A stretch of 32,415 nt of DNA from NCBI GenBank assembly GCA_003452735.1, contig DMNL01000071.1, positions 1-32,415 of the forward strand. The letters are read 5' to 3'. Of this stretch, positions 1 through 8,586 are shown piece after piece. The stretch's first letter is position 1; each line of letters starts with the position of its first letter. Both the position numbers and the translations under genes were made by a program. This DNA comes from Spirochaetaceae bacterium. Lineage in GTDB: Bacteria; Spirochaetota; Spirochaetia; Treponematales; Rectinemataceae. The notes under the pieces were generated by a model. The model saw nothing but the letters and a program-made list of their open reading frames with translations. It made no database searches and was not told where the DNA came from.

Positions 1-884
1 GAGGCCTGATTAGTCGACCCTCCTACATGAGGAGAAAGCACAACATTCGAAAGCTTATGTATAGGATAGCGTGAGGGTGCACCTAGTACACCTGTAACAG
101 GGTATGTGTACCATGTATCGATCGCAGCACCTTTTAGCACTCCACTCTTGAGAGCCTCGTACAAGCCTTCTTCATTCACAATAGAACCTCTGCCAACATT
201 GACCAGAAATTTACCCTTCATGCTCATGAGCATCTCTTTTGATATGAGATTTTCAGTCTCCGTAGTAGCTGGAAGCGCTATGAAAATGATCTCGGCTGAG
301 TCGATGGCTTCCTGCAAAGAGGGCACTATGGCATCGAAATGATCTGGCAGTTTGCCGTTTTTTGTCCTACGCCACCCATATACTGTGCAATGAAATGCTT
401 TGAGAAGACCAGCCAACTCCTGACCTATGGCTCCTGTCCCTAGAATCGAGCATTTCCGACCATATAGGCTGTCCCAGTTGTCCTCTGCTCCTCGATTGAC
501 CCAAAAGCCATGCCATATCTCATTTTTAAGGTCATTGTGGTACTCAATGACTCTTCCATAAAAAGCAAGAGTTAGAGCAAGGGCTTTCTCCGCGACATCG
601 AAAGCATTGGAGTGAACATTGTAGACCTCAATTCCGCGCTCAAGCATCAATTGAGAAGGCAGATGGTTTACCCCTGTAAACGGCTGAAACAAAGCTTTAA
701 GGCTTGTCGCCGCCTTGATAACATCTGCTGGAATGCGTCCAGCAATGATTAGATCAAGTGAACCGATTTCAGGAGAATCGGGGGTAAGCCCTTCTAGCCA
801 TGTATGATCTGGGAATTCTTCCCGAAGTTGTTCTATTACCGTTTTCCAAATAGACTGAATTGGCATGAATGATCCAATATTCAT
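1..884 (-). CDS. D-isomer-specific 2-hydroxyacid dehydrogenase (C-terminus cut by window edge)
   Basis: NAD-dependent oxidoreductase of the D-2-hydroxyacid dehydrogenase family; substrate not predictable. 294 codons are visible and the frame stays open to base 1, so only the last few tens of residues should be missing. The Rossmann motif GTGAIG is at residues 149-154. The conserved Arg lies in NVGRGS (R232) and the catalytic His in SPHVGG (H286). Where most members read DVF-x-x-EP, this one reads DTWYTYP (256-262), so the usual catalytic Glu is absent at that spot. The ATG at 884 is chosen because AGAGG lies 5 bases upstream; an in-frame ATG at 866 is the alternative. The gene is divergent from the ankyrin lipoprotein. 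Family assignment is secure; substrate and activity are open. Confidence 0.9.
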   Translation of the reverse strand, partial: MNIGSFMPIQSIWKTVIEQLREEFPDHTWLEGLTPDSPEIGSLDLIIAGRIPADVIKAATSLKALFQPFTGVNHLPSQLMLERGIEVYNVHSNAFDVAEKALALTLAFYGRVIEYHNDLKNEIWHGFWVNRGAEDNWDSLYGRKCSILGTGAIGQELAGLLKAFHCTVYGWRRTKNGKLPDHFDAIVPSLQEAIDSAEIIFIALPATTETENLISKEMLMSMKGKFLVNVGRGSIVNEEGLYEALKSGVLKGAAIDTWYTYPVTGVLGAPSRYPIHKLSNVVLSPHVGGSTNQA

Positions 885-1043
885 GATAACCTCTTATAAA
901 ATAAAATATATCATATATATGGAAGCATACTTAATGCTAAAATGCAAGCAACCTTGTGAAATTGTTGGATTTTTGCGATATAGATTGTTGAGACTCGGGA
1001 TTTTTATTATTGATGCCGATATTCTTGAAGGGAGATATAGAGA

Positions 1044-3845
1044 ATGCAAAAACTATCTTTTAAGGCAGGACAATTGCTCTCTGCTATTATTGCCGTGCTA
1101 CTTTTATTTGGAGGCTGTGCGACCTCCCCTGCAAAGAATAAAGAGGTTACTCTAAACGATCTTGTAATCCAAGGTGATTTTGAAGGTATTCGTAAGTTTT
1201 ATTCAAACCAAGAGGAATTGAACAAACCTTCAAATAAAGAACCCTATGTCGGGCTTTATCCTCTTCATATCGCAGTAACACAAGGCAATACACAAATAGC
1301 AGAAATCCTAATTGTGCTTGGCGCAAAGCCTGATAATCAGGATCTCTCTGGAAAAACAGCTTTACGATATGCAGTGGATAGGAAACAGACGGCAATGGTA
1401 AAGATGCTTATCGATAGAGGAGCCGATCCCTTTGTCCCCGATGTAGGTGGAACTTCACCAGCCCAGTTAGCGCTACACTCAGATATAAGCCTTCTTGATG
1501 CAATGTTCAACTCTCGGAATATCAATAATACTGGTCCCGACGGAAGAACAATTCTCCACCATGCTGCCGATGCACTATTGCCAAAAGAAGTCGACCTCCT
1601 TCTATCGAAAGGTGCCCTAGTCCAGATAAAAGATAAGGCAGACAGAACTGCTCTTGATCTCGCTCTCCTTTATCCAGAGAAACTAGAAGCAGCGCAGATA
1701 GCTGAGAAGCTGATTCTCAAGGGAGCAAATCCTTCTTTCCCAGAGTTTTCCTGGTTTGCAGATACCGTGAGGAGGCCCGACTATAGTGCTGCCCGCTTTG
1801 CCAACGGCAACACGCCTTTGCATGAGGCGATATCCAGATATCAATACGGTTTTGCACTTTTTCTATTGCTCAATAATGTCGATCCCAACCTTAAAAATCT
1901 GAATGGCGATGCGCCCCTTCATCTAGCGGTAAAGTCAGGCTATGTCGAGGGTGCTAGACTGCTACTCTCCCACAACGCAAATCCGGACATTCTGGATGCT
2001 AATCAAAGCACACCGCTACATCTCACCATTCCAGCTACTCAGCGTCTTGAAATGGTCAAGCTTCTTCTAGCGTTCAAAGCTAACCCCGCTATTATGGATA
2101 ATCAAGGAAATACGCCACTCCACAAAGCAGTCACGCAGTTATATGCTCCCGAAATAGTCGAAACTCTTATTCAAGCAGGAGCACCTGTAAATGCACAGAA
2201 TTCCAAAGGAGACACGCCTCTCATTATTTGTGCACGGACTGAGCACTATGAATATGCAAAGCCTCTCATTGAAGCGAAAGCAGAAATTTTCAAAATGAAC
2301 CAGGCAGGTGAGAATGCTCTCAAGATTGCATTGAGTAAAGGCTATACTGCTGTCGACAATATTGTGCTGCCATCTAATGTAAACCAAAGCGATGATAATT
2401 CGAACAGCGTTCTCATGACTGCTGTATTGCTAAAAGCCAACCCAGATGTCCTTAAGCTAATCCTTTCTAAGGGAGCTGATCCGAATGCTAAGAACAAAGC
2501 GCAGGATACTGCCTTACATATCGCCGTAAGGCAAAACTATGCCCAGCAGGGTATCGTGCTCCTGGATGCTAATGCAGATGTATTTCAATATAATGCAATG
2601 CAAGAGAATCCCCTCTTCCTAGCGCTCACTGCAAAACCTGCACCTCTAGAATGGTTTTTCAGACCAAACGTGATCAGTGCTACGGATGCAAATGGAGATT
2701 CTGTAGTTCACCATGCCGCTCGCAAGAATCTTCCTGATGGAATTGCTTACCTAATCAAAAAGGGCGCAAATATCGAAGCACTCAATAATGCAGGAGAAAT
2801 TCCACTTCATACGGCTGCAAAATACGATTCTACTGATGCAATTCGTTATCTGATAAGCGCAGGATCTTCTTTGAATGCTGCAAACAAAAATGGCGACATT
2901 CCTCTCCAAAGTGCGGTATTGAATGGAGCTTTCAAAGCGACTCAGATGCTCCTTGCAGCAGGCTCTCCTGTGAATAATCAGAATTATTCTGGCGAGACAG
3001 CTTTGCATCAAGCTAGCAAGAATAACAGCGCCGCAATTATCCAGCTACTTATAGCGCAAGGCGCAAATACCGAAATTCAGGACAGCCGCGGCTTTACTCC
3101 TCTCATAACAGCAGCAGCCAATGATCGTTATGACGCTGCAAGTGAATTAATCAAAGCTAAGGCTCTCATCGACACGCGTGACTACCTTGGATCCACGCCC
3201 CTATACCACGCTGTAAGCGGCGAATATGCCTCACTGATAAGGTTGTTCTTGGTTAACGATGCTGATATCCATGCTCTGAACGCCCAAGAGCTTTCTCCTT
3301 TTAGATTATCGCTTTCGAAGAATCCTCAGATAACTTCTGAATTCTATACTAATAAGCTTATCAACAAGCCCGATTCTAATGGAGATTGTATTCTGCACAT
3401 AATAGTGAAGAGTGGGCAAGGACAGGAAGCTCTCACAGAAGCCCTTAAACATGGAGCCAATCTCAATGCGAGAAACTCAAAAGGAGATACCCCTCTCATG
3501 CTCGCTCTAAAGAAGGGTGATCTTAATACAGCGGTGGTGCTGATACAAGCAGGATCATCTCTCTTTATATCGAATGCGGACAATACTCTGCCTCTTTATG
3601 TAATCTTTGGAATGGATTCGGGAGCCAGAATGAAACTTTTCTCGGCAGCTGGCACGAACAGCGCGGATTTTATAGGGGAATCGCTGCTTCACTATGCAGT
3701 AAGAGCAAATAATGCAGATATTGTGTCAGAGCTACTATCTCTTGGGGCAGATAGAAATGCCCAAAACCGCAAAGGAGAGACTCCAAAAGATATTGCACAA
3801 ACAAAAGGATATCAGGAAATTCTTGCAATACTCGCACGTAAATGA
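1044..3845 (+). CDS. Ankyrin-repeat lipoprotein, about 26 repeats
   Basis: 933 residues. The N-terminus is a lipoprotein signal: basic start, hydrophobic stretch 11-22, then LFGGC with the lipidated Cys at 25. Exported, membrane-anchored protein-binding scaffold is the likely role. From about residue 70 to the end nearly everything is ankyrin repeats, with cores such as TPLHEAI, APLHLAV, TPLHKAV and TALHIAV. Five repeats (near 138, 424, 522, 751 and 849) are short and lack the normal turn. Each is followed by a module with a D/N-G-D-type turn and an LH-x-AV-like core, which gives a higher-order pattern. A GGGA/GGAG SD lies about 10 bases before the ATG at 1044. The gene stands alone between a divergent dehydrogenase and a convergent sigma factor. 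The binding partner cannot be told from sequence. Confidence 0.93.
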   Translation: MQKLSFKAGQLLSAIIAVLLLFGGCATSPAKNKEVTLNDLVIQGDFEGIRKFYSNQEELNKPSNKEPYVGLYPLHIAVTQGNTQIAEILIVLGAKPDNQDLSGKTALRYAVDRKQTAMVKMLIDRGADPFVPDVGGTSPAQLALHSDISLLDAMFNSRNINNTGPDGRTILHHAADALLPKEVDLLLSKGALVQIKDKADRTALDLALLYPEKLEAAQIAEKLILKGANPSFPEFSWFADTVRRPDYSAARFANGNTPLHEAISRYQYGFALFLLLNNVDPNLKNLNGDAPLHLAVKSGYVEGARLLLSHNANPDILDANQSTPLHLTIPATQRLEMVKLLLAFKANPAIMDNQGNTPLHKAVTQLYAPEIVETLIQAGAPVNAQNSKGDTPLIICARTEHYEYAKPLIEAKAEIFKMNQAGENALKIALSKGYTAVDNIVLPSNVNQSDDNSNSVLMTAVLLKANPDVLKLILSKGADPNAKNKAQDTALHIAVRQNYAQQGIVLLDANADVFQYNAMQENPLFLALTAKPAPLEWFFRPNVISATDANGDSVVHHAARKNLPDGIAYLIKKGANIEALNNAGEIPLHTAAKYDSTDAIRYLISAGSSLNAANKNGDIPLQSAVLNGAFKATQMLLAAGSPVNNQNYSGETALHQASKNNSAAIIQLLIAQGANTEIQDSRGFTPLITAAANDRYDAASELIKAKALIDTRDYLGSTPLYHAVSGEYASLIRLFLVNDADIHALNAQELSPFRLSLSKNPQITSEFYTNKLINKPDSNGDCILHIIVKSGQGQEALTEALKHGANLNARNSKGDTPLMLALKKGDLNTAVVLIQAGSSLFISNADNTLPLYVIFGMDSGARMKLFSAAGTNSADFIGESLLHYAVRANNADIVSELLSLGADRNAQNRKGETPKDIAQTKGYQEILAILARK

Positions 3846-3987
3846 GATGATAATGAAGGTAGCTATCTAGAGGATGCCTGATTTAGTACTACATGCAGAT
3901 TTGCATGCTAGAACTCTATAGGCTTGCAGGTCTTTTGCCTCTCTATTAAGGGTATCAAGGTTTTACAGAACTGCTTCAAAGCTGCCT

Positions 3988-4974
3988 TTATAAGATCGAG
4001 TCTGAAAGCTCTTGTCTATTCCTCATCTTTTCAAGAGCCCTTTCTTGAATCTGCCGCACTCTCTCTCGAGTTATACCCAGAGCCAGACCGGTCTCCTCAA
4101 GAGTCTTTGGCGCTTCACCATTCAGACCGTACCTGAGCTCTAGTACAGTTTGTTCCCGCTCGGAAAGAGAACACATGATATAACTTAACAATTCTCTTAA
4201 GGTAACTAGGAATGCTTCGCTATAAGGATCAGGTGCATTTTCATCTTTAAGGTTGTTTGCCAAGCTTACATTTTGATTCTCCTCTGTGCACACATCAAGG
4301 CTGGATGTTCCAAGCGCTAACTTTAAAGCGCTCTCAACTTTGCTCAGAGCTATACCAGATTTTTCGGCTATTTCGATGGAGTTAGGATTGCGGCCAAGTT
4401 CCTGAACAAGCCCTTTAGCCGATACATAGCATCTGCGAATCGTGTTCAACATGTGAATCGGAAGACGTATCATCCTGCTTTGATCCATAAGGCACTTGAT
4501 TATGGCCTGCCTTATCCACCAACTTGCGTAGGTTGAGAAACGATATCCCTTTCTATAGTCGAAACGGTTTACAGCTTCAATAAGGCCAATATTTCCTTCA
4601 TCGATGAGATCCAAGAGACTTACGCCTCTCATTCGATATCCCTTAGCTATGGAAACCACTAAGCGCAGATTAGAAGTTATCAGCACTTCTTTTGATGCCC
4701 TTATCTTTTCGAGAGTGTCCCTCTTCATCTCTAGAAGCGCAGTGTTTTGAGGATCATTGGCTATTTCTCTGTCACAGTACTTTAAGAAAAGACTAAGTTC
4801 CTCGAGCCTTGAACCGATTTCTTGCTCTTGTTGTGCATTGAGAAGAGGAAACCTTGCAATTTGTCGAAGATATAGACTAATAGGATCGGATTCCTGCTCT
4901 GCTTTTTCTATGGGGCCTTTCCTTGAGGGTAACTTGGGAATGCTCGCTTTGTCGCAATCTGAATAGTCACCCAT
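3988..4974 (-). CDS. Sigma-70 family RNA polymerase sigma factor (group 1/2, RpoD/RpoS-like)
   Basis: 328 residues, much shorter than a typical spirochaete housekeeping RpoD of about 600, so probably a group 2 (RpoS-like) alternative factor. Region 1.2 is DPISLYLRQIARFPLL. Region 2 includes NLRLVVSIAKGY, DLIDEGNIGL and the -10-recognising helix with RFSTYASWWIRQAI. Region 3 follows, and region 4 ends with the helix-turn-helix ITRERVRQIQERALEKMR. A TTG at 5007 would add 11 residues. I prefer ATG at 4974 because AAGGA is 6 bases upstream and the TTG falls inside a palindrome next to a TATAAT box. Gene order on this strand is LysM protein, then sigma factor, 101 bases apart. It is convergent with the ankyrin gene. 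Calling it rpoS would be a guess. Confidence 0.93.
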   Translation of the reverse strand: MGDYSDCDKASIPKLPSRKGPIEKAEQESDPISLYLRQIARFPLLNAQQEQEIGSRLEELSLFLKYCDREIANDPQNTALLEMKRDTLEKIRASKEVLITSNLRLVVSIAKGYRMRGVSLLDLIDEGNIGLIEAVNRFDYRKGYRFSTYASWWIRQAIIKCLMDQSRMIRLPIHMLNTIRRCYVSAKGLVQELGRNPNSIEIAEKSGIALSKVESALKLALGTSSLDVCTEENQNVSLANNLKDENAPDPYSEAFLVTLRELLSYIMCSLSEREQTVLELRYGLNGEAPKTLEETGLALGITRERVRQIQERALEKMRNRQELSDSIL

Positions 4975-4983
4975 ATTTTTTCC

Positions 4984-5007
4984 TTGTCGAATTCGCTGAT
5001 TCGACAA
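4984..5007 (-). promoter_or_regulatory. Perfect 9+9 bp inverted repeat at the sigma-factor transcription start (possible operator or leader hairpin)
   Basis: The arms TTGTCGAAT (4984-4992) and ATTCGACAA (4999-5007) are exact reverse complements separated by 6 bases. The repeat sits directly between a TATAAT box (5012-5007 on the minus strand) and the AAGGA SD of the sigma-factor gene. It therefore covers the predicted transcription start and the beginning of the leader. It could bind a dimeric regulator or form a hairpin just before the SD. The symmetry is seen directly; function is inferred. Confidence 0.6.
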
Positions 5008-5012
5008 TTATA
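5007..5012 (-). promoter_or_regulatory. Consensus -10 box TATAAT upstream of the sigma-factor gene
   Basis: An exact TATAAT on the minus strand lies 33 bases before the chosen ATG. No convincing -35 hexamer is found 16-18 bases upstream, so the promoter may be weak, activated or extended in some other way. Its position makes the start at 4974 more plausible than the TTG at 5007. Confidence 0.5.
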
Positions 5013-5075
5013 ACCAATAGAATTTTACTTTATTGTTTTTTAGCACACAAGAGGAAAGTCAGTAATACTTTTTCG

Positions 5076-6083
5076 TCAGTCTCGTGGAGCAAGCGAAGGG
5101 TCAACGGGTTGGCCATTACGAAAAACAAAGAAATATGCTATCGGATTGCCATCATTTGCATCTATGCCTACCTTTGCAATGGTCTTTCCTGGTTCTATAT
5201 TTTCTCCGGTTTTTACAATAATAGACTCATTGCCCGCATATACATAGACAAAACCAGATTTCGATTGCACAAAAACTACTTCGCCATAGCCACGAGATGG
5301 CCCTGCAGAGACAACCGTCCCTGAAGCTACGGCTCTTACTGATGCACCACGCGCAGTCTGGAACATTACACCTTCGAGTTTGCCACTCATATACTGGGCT
5401 TTTCCATCTACAGGCCAGTTCACCATTGTATCTGGTATTCGTTGACTGGAGACGCTAGCCTTAGAACTATCGGCCTTGGTTTGGGCAGATGTTTGAGCTG
5501 GTTGATTTGTAGATGGTAAAACTGCTGACGATGATGCCGTAGGAGAAGCTGGAGGTAGAATGGCCTGAGAAGTAGAAGATGCTGACGAATAAGAATTTGA
5601 TGGGGCAGCCGTAGTTGCAGGCGGAGACGGACTTTGCTGGGCTGGAACTGAAATAGCGGGTTGGCTCATAGCAACGGAATCTAAAGAAGGTAGGTTTTGG
5701 ACTGTTTGTACAAAATTTACTTCTTTTTCTGGAATTATTAAGACATCTCCGACCTTGAGCACATAGCTGTCAGAAAGATTATTAGCCGATTTCAATTCCT
5801 GAATTGTAATGCCATATTGTTTCGAAAGACCATAATAAGTCTCACCTTTTGCGACAATATGAACTTGCGGGATGAAGAGAACCACCCCCGGACGAATTTT
5901 GGACGGATCTGTTATGCTATTGATACTAGCAAGCATTTCATATGGTATCGAATAGCTTTTAGCGATCGAGTATAATGTTTCGCCTGCTTGAATCACATGA
6001 TATTCTTGCTCCGCATTGCTTACTGTGAGAAATAATCCAAAAAGCAAAAAGAATATAAAGGCTCTGAGAATTCTTCTAACCAT
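5076..6083 (-). CDS. Secreted LysM protein with degenerate M23 (LytM-like) domain
   Basis: 335 residues. Signal peptide with hydrophobic run 8-22 and probable cleavage after SNA (24). Two LysM peptidoglycan-binding repeats follow (about 27-72 and 74-118). Then comes a Ser/Pro/Ala/Gln-rich linker and a C-terminal M23 peptidase fold (about 220-335) recognisable by SGTVVSAG, RGYGEVVFVQ and GENIEPGKTIAKVG. The zinc ligands of active M23 enzymes are missing: the usual HxxxD region reads GVMFQT and the HxH position reads AYFFVF. It is probably a non-catalytic cell-wall or division factor, in the manner of NlpD/EnvC. A GTG at 6110 has no SD, while the ATG at 6083 has GGA 7 bases upstream and starts the signal peptide cleanly. 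Divergent from the phosphofructokinase gene. Confidence 0.88.
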   Translation of the reverse strand: MVRRILRAFIFFLLFGLFLTVSNAEQEYHVIQAGETLYSIAKSYSIPYEMLASINSITDPSKIRPGVVLFIPQVHIVAKGETYYGLSKQYGITIQELKSANNLSDSYVLKVGDVLIIPEKEVNFVQTVQNLPSLDSVAMSQPAISVPAQQSPSPPATTAAPSNSYSSASSTSQAILPPASPTASSSAVLPSTNQPAQTSAQTKADSSKASVSSQRIPDTMVNWPVDGKAQYMSGKLEGVMFQTARGASVRAVASGTVVSAGPSRGYGEVVFVQSKSGFVYVYAGNESIIVKTGENIEPGKTIAKVGIDANDGNPIAYFFVFRNGQPVDPSLAPRD

Positions 6084-6152
6084 ATAAAGTTCCAGTTTAT
6101 ATATCGGCACGCTTTTGTCGCCATTGAAGAAAAGAATTTGCTATTTATGCCC

Positions 6153-6181
6153 TTTTCAATTAAAAGCCAAATTGTTAGAAT
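6153..6181 (+). promoter_or_regulatory. Predicted sigma-70 promoter for the phosphofructokinase operon
   Basis: TTTTCA (6153-6158), a 17-base spacer, then TAGAAT (6176-6181), with a TGT extended -10 just before it. Transcription would start near 6188 and give a leader of roughly 27 bases containing the AGAGG SD. Pattern match only. Confidence 0.55.
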
Positions 6182-6214
6182 GTCATCGACATTTTTTCCG
6201 AGAGGTATATTCAG

Positions 6215-7876
6215 ATGTTCGAAACATCACCCCTGCATGCTGGAAGGTATTCTTATGTTCCAAAAATACCTGAGATATTTCTAGATTCTATTCAAAGCGT
6301 AAAACCTATCCCTACTGAGACTATAGAACCTGAGAGAGATAGGGAAGCACTTAAAAGAATTTTTCCTAATAGCTATGGCAAGCCAGCCATAAAATTCATA
6401 AAAGGCGAAGGGGCCTTAGAGGATAAAGCTATTGCTGTCGGCGTCATCCTTTCAGGTGGACCCGCTCCAGGTGGGCATAATGTAATAGCCGGTCTTTTCG
6501 ACGCGTTGAAAAAAGCAAATCCTCAATCCAGACTCATTGGCTTTAAGGGCGGGCCATCAGGCCTTATCAAAGGCCAATATATCGACCTGAGCTCTGAGAT
6601 TGTTGACCAGTATAGGAATACAGGCGGATTCGATATTATCGGTACTGGAAGAACCAAGATCGAAACCCCTGAGCAGTTCGAGGAATCCTTAGAGAACGCA
6701 AAAAAGCTGAGCTTAGACGCACTTGTAATAATCGGAGGAGACGATTCCAATACGAATGCCGCACTTCTTTCAGAGTATTTTTTTCAAAGGGGAGCGCCTA
6801 TCACCGTAGTCGGTGTCCCCAAGACTATCGATGGAGACCTCAAGAATGAATGGATCGAAACTTCTTTCGGTTTCGACACCGCAACTAGAGTATACTCGGA
6901 ATTGATCGGCAACATTTGCAAAGATGCTTCTTCAGGCCGCAAATATTGGCATTTTGTCAAACTGATGGGACGATCCGCCTCGCATATCACCCTAGAATGT
7001 GCATTTCAAACAAGACCAAATGTGGCTCTCATCTCCGAAGAAATTGAAGAAAAGCAGATGAGCCTGTCTCAAGTAGTTGAGATTATAGCTAATACAATAG
7101 CTGCACGTGCAGCAAAAGGTGAAAATTTTGGCATTGTTGTAGTGCCAGAAGGACTTATAGAATTCATTCCAGAAATAAAGAAACTGATAGCTCAAATCAA
7201 CGACATTATCGCAACATCGGAAGCGGAATATGAATCCTTGTCTCGAGGAGAAGCACAGAGATCCTACATTATATCGCGTTTGCCTTCAGAGTGTGCTTCG
7301 CTGTTTTCTAGCCTTCCAGAATCGATTCAGACGCAGCTATGCTGGGACAGAGATCCTCATGGAAATGTACAGGTCTCCAGAATCGAAACTGAAAAACTCC
7401 TAGCCGAAATGACTTCTCGCAGACTTCAAGAAATGATGGCTGTTGGAGCATACAAGGCAAAATTCGATTACCAGACGCATTTTTTCGGCTACGAAGGCCG
7501 ATGCGCTTTCCCCACCAATTTCGATGCCGATTATTGCTATTCGCTAGGATATGATGCATGTCTCCTCATTCTGCATGGATTGACGGGCTATATTGCAGCA
7601 ATAAGAAATCTTTCAGCTGCTCCGAAGGATTGGCTACCTGGAGGAATCCCTATTGTTTCATTGATGAATATCGAGCATAGGCATGGAGAAGAAAAGCCCG
7701 TAATTAAAAAAGCAATGGTGGAGCTGGAAGGAAAGCCATTTAAGGCATTTGCGGCAATGCGAGATAAGTGGGCTCTCTCCTCAGACTATCGGATTCCTGG
7801 AAGTATCCAGTATTTTGGCCCTCCTTCCATTACGGATACTCCATTTATAACTCTGCAGTTGGAGCAACGCTCGTGA
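6215..7876 (+). CDS. pfp: Diphosphate-fructose-6-phosphate 1-phosphotransferase (PPi-dependent phosphofructokinase, long form)
   Basis: Catalyses reversible PPi-dependent phosphorylation of fructose 6-phosphate in glycolysis. 553 residues matches the long (about 550 residue) PPi-PFK class known from spirochaetes and plant beta subunits, not the 320-residue ATP-PFK. Visible motifs are [10 protein letters not shown] (80-89), GFKGGPSG (109-116), IIGGDDSN (172-179), PKTIDGDL (202-209) and MGRSASH (251-257). The second Asp in GGDD and the TIDGD signature are the features associated with PPi use. AGAGG lies 9 bases before the ATG. First gene of a tightly packed + strand operon; its stop overlaps the next start. 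Confidence 0.95.
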   Translation: MFETSPLHAGRYSYVPKIPEIFLDSIQSVKPIPTETIEPERDREALKRIFPNSYGKPAIKFIKGEGALEDKAIAVGVILSGGPAPGGHNVIAGLFDALKKANPQSRLIGFKGGPSGLIKGQYIDLSSEIVDQYRNTGGFDIIGTGRTKIETPEQFEESLENAKKLSLDALVIIGGDDSNTNAALLSEYFFQRGAPITVVGVPKTIDGDLKNEWIETSFGFDTATRVYSELIGNICKDASSGRKYWHFVKLMGRSASHITLECAFQTRPNVALISEEIEEKQMSLSQVVEIIANTIAARAAKGENFGIVVVPEGLIEFIPEIKKLIAQINDIIATSEAEYESLSRGEAQRSYIISRLPSECASLFSSLPESIQTQLCWDRDPHGNVQVSRIETEKLLAEMTSRRLQEMMAVGAYKAKFDYQTHFFGYEGRCAFPTNFDADYCYSLGYDACLLILHGLTGYIAAIRNLSAAPKDWLPGGIPIVSLMNIEHRHGEEKPVIKKAMVELEGKPFKAFAAMRDKWALSSDYRIPGSIQYFGPPSITDTPFITLQLEQRS

Positions 7877-8559
7877 AAAGGAAATATTTTGTCATAATTG
7901 CTTCCATTATCGCTTGCTTCCTTGGTGTAGGAGCCTTGAGTGCCCAGACCTTGATAACCGCTGACCAATTCTTTTCGCAATTAGCCGATAAATACGCATT
8001 GGTTAGCGATTATCAGGCTGATGTGCAGATAACCGCTGGACATCAGCCCATGACTGGTACTCTACTCTTCAAATCGCCGTCTCTTTTGCGCATCGATTTT
8101 TCTCAGCCCTCAGATCAAGTTATTGTGTTCGATGGCAAGACGCTCATTGTCTATCTTCCGCAATACAGGGCTGTGCTTCGTCAGGATTCAACCGATCAAG
8201 GCATTTCCGTAGGTGCGGCGACTCTCGCTTCAAAAGAAGGCCTTTCGCTGCTTCGGCGAAATTATACTATAGGATGGGAGCAAAGCCCTAATCCTGAGCC
8301 ACTTGATCCAGGTTCGAATGAGCTGGTTTATCGGCTAATGCTATCGAGAAAAAGCGTATCTGAGGGATACAAAAATATACGAATTTCGGTAAGCGCCGAT
8401 ACTATGCTCATTAGGAGATTGGAGGGCTGGACCGTCTCGAATGATAAGATTACCTTCGATTTTAAGAATATACAATTGAATCGAGGCATCAGCGACAATA
8501 GATTTGTCTATAATGCGCCTGCTAGTGCAAATGTTTATAGTAATTTTCTGTTTCAGTAA
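7873..8559 (+). CDS. lolA: LolA-like outer-membrane lipoprotein carrier protein
   Basis: 228 residues from a GTG that overlaps the upstream stop (GTGA), with GGAG about 9 bases before it inside the upstream gene; translational coupling is likely. The frame stays open further upstream, but that part only antiparallels the end of the kinase. Starting at the GTG gives a clean signal peptide ([20 protein letters not shown], then ALSA and cleavage). The mature part has the LolA layout: [22 protein letters not shown], then [29 protein letters not shown] split over a strand-rich core. It should ferry lipoproteins across the periplasm, which fits a genome rich in lipoproteins. LolA-family homology is good; exact function is inferred. 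Confidence 0.85.
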   Translation: MKRKYFVIIASIIACFLGVGALSAQTLITADQFFSQLADKYALVSDYQADVQITAGHQPMTGTLLFKSPSLLRIDFSQPSDQVIVFDGKTLIVYLPQYRAVLRQDSTDQGISVGAATLASKEGLSLLRRNYTIGWEQSPNPEPLDPGSNELVYRLMLSRKSVSEGYKNIRISVSADTMLIRRLEGWTVSNDKITFDFKNIQLNRGISDNRFVYNAPASANVYSNFLFQ

Positions 8560-8586
8560 GAGAAGCCAAAGACGCAAGGAGTGGTG

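Noticed and set aside
3892..3907. CATGCA-GATT-TGCATG hairpin between the convergent ankyrin and sigma-factor genes
   Set aside because: The stem is only 6 bp and no T-tract follows on either strand, so it was not called a terminator.
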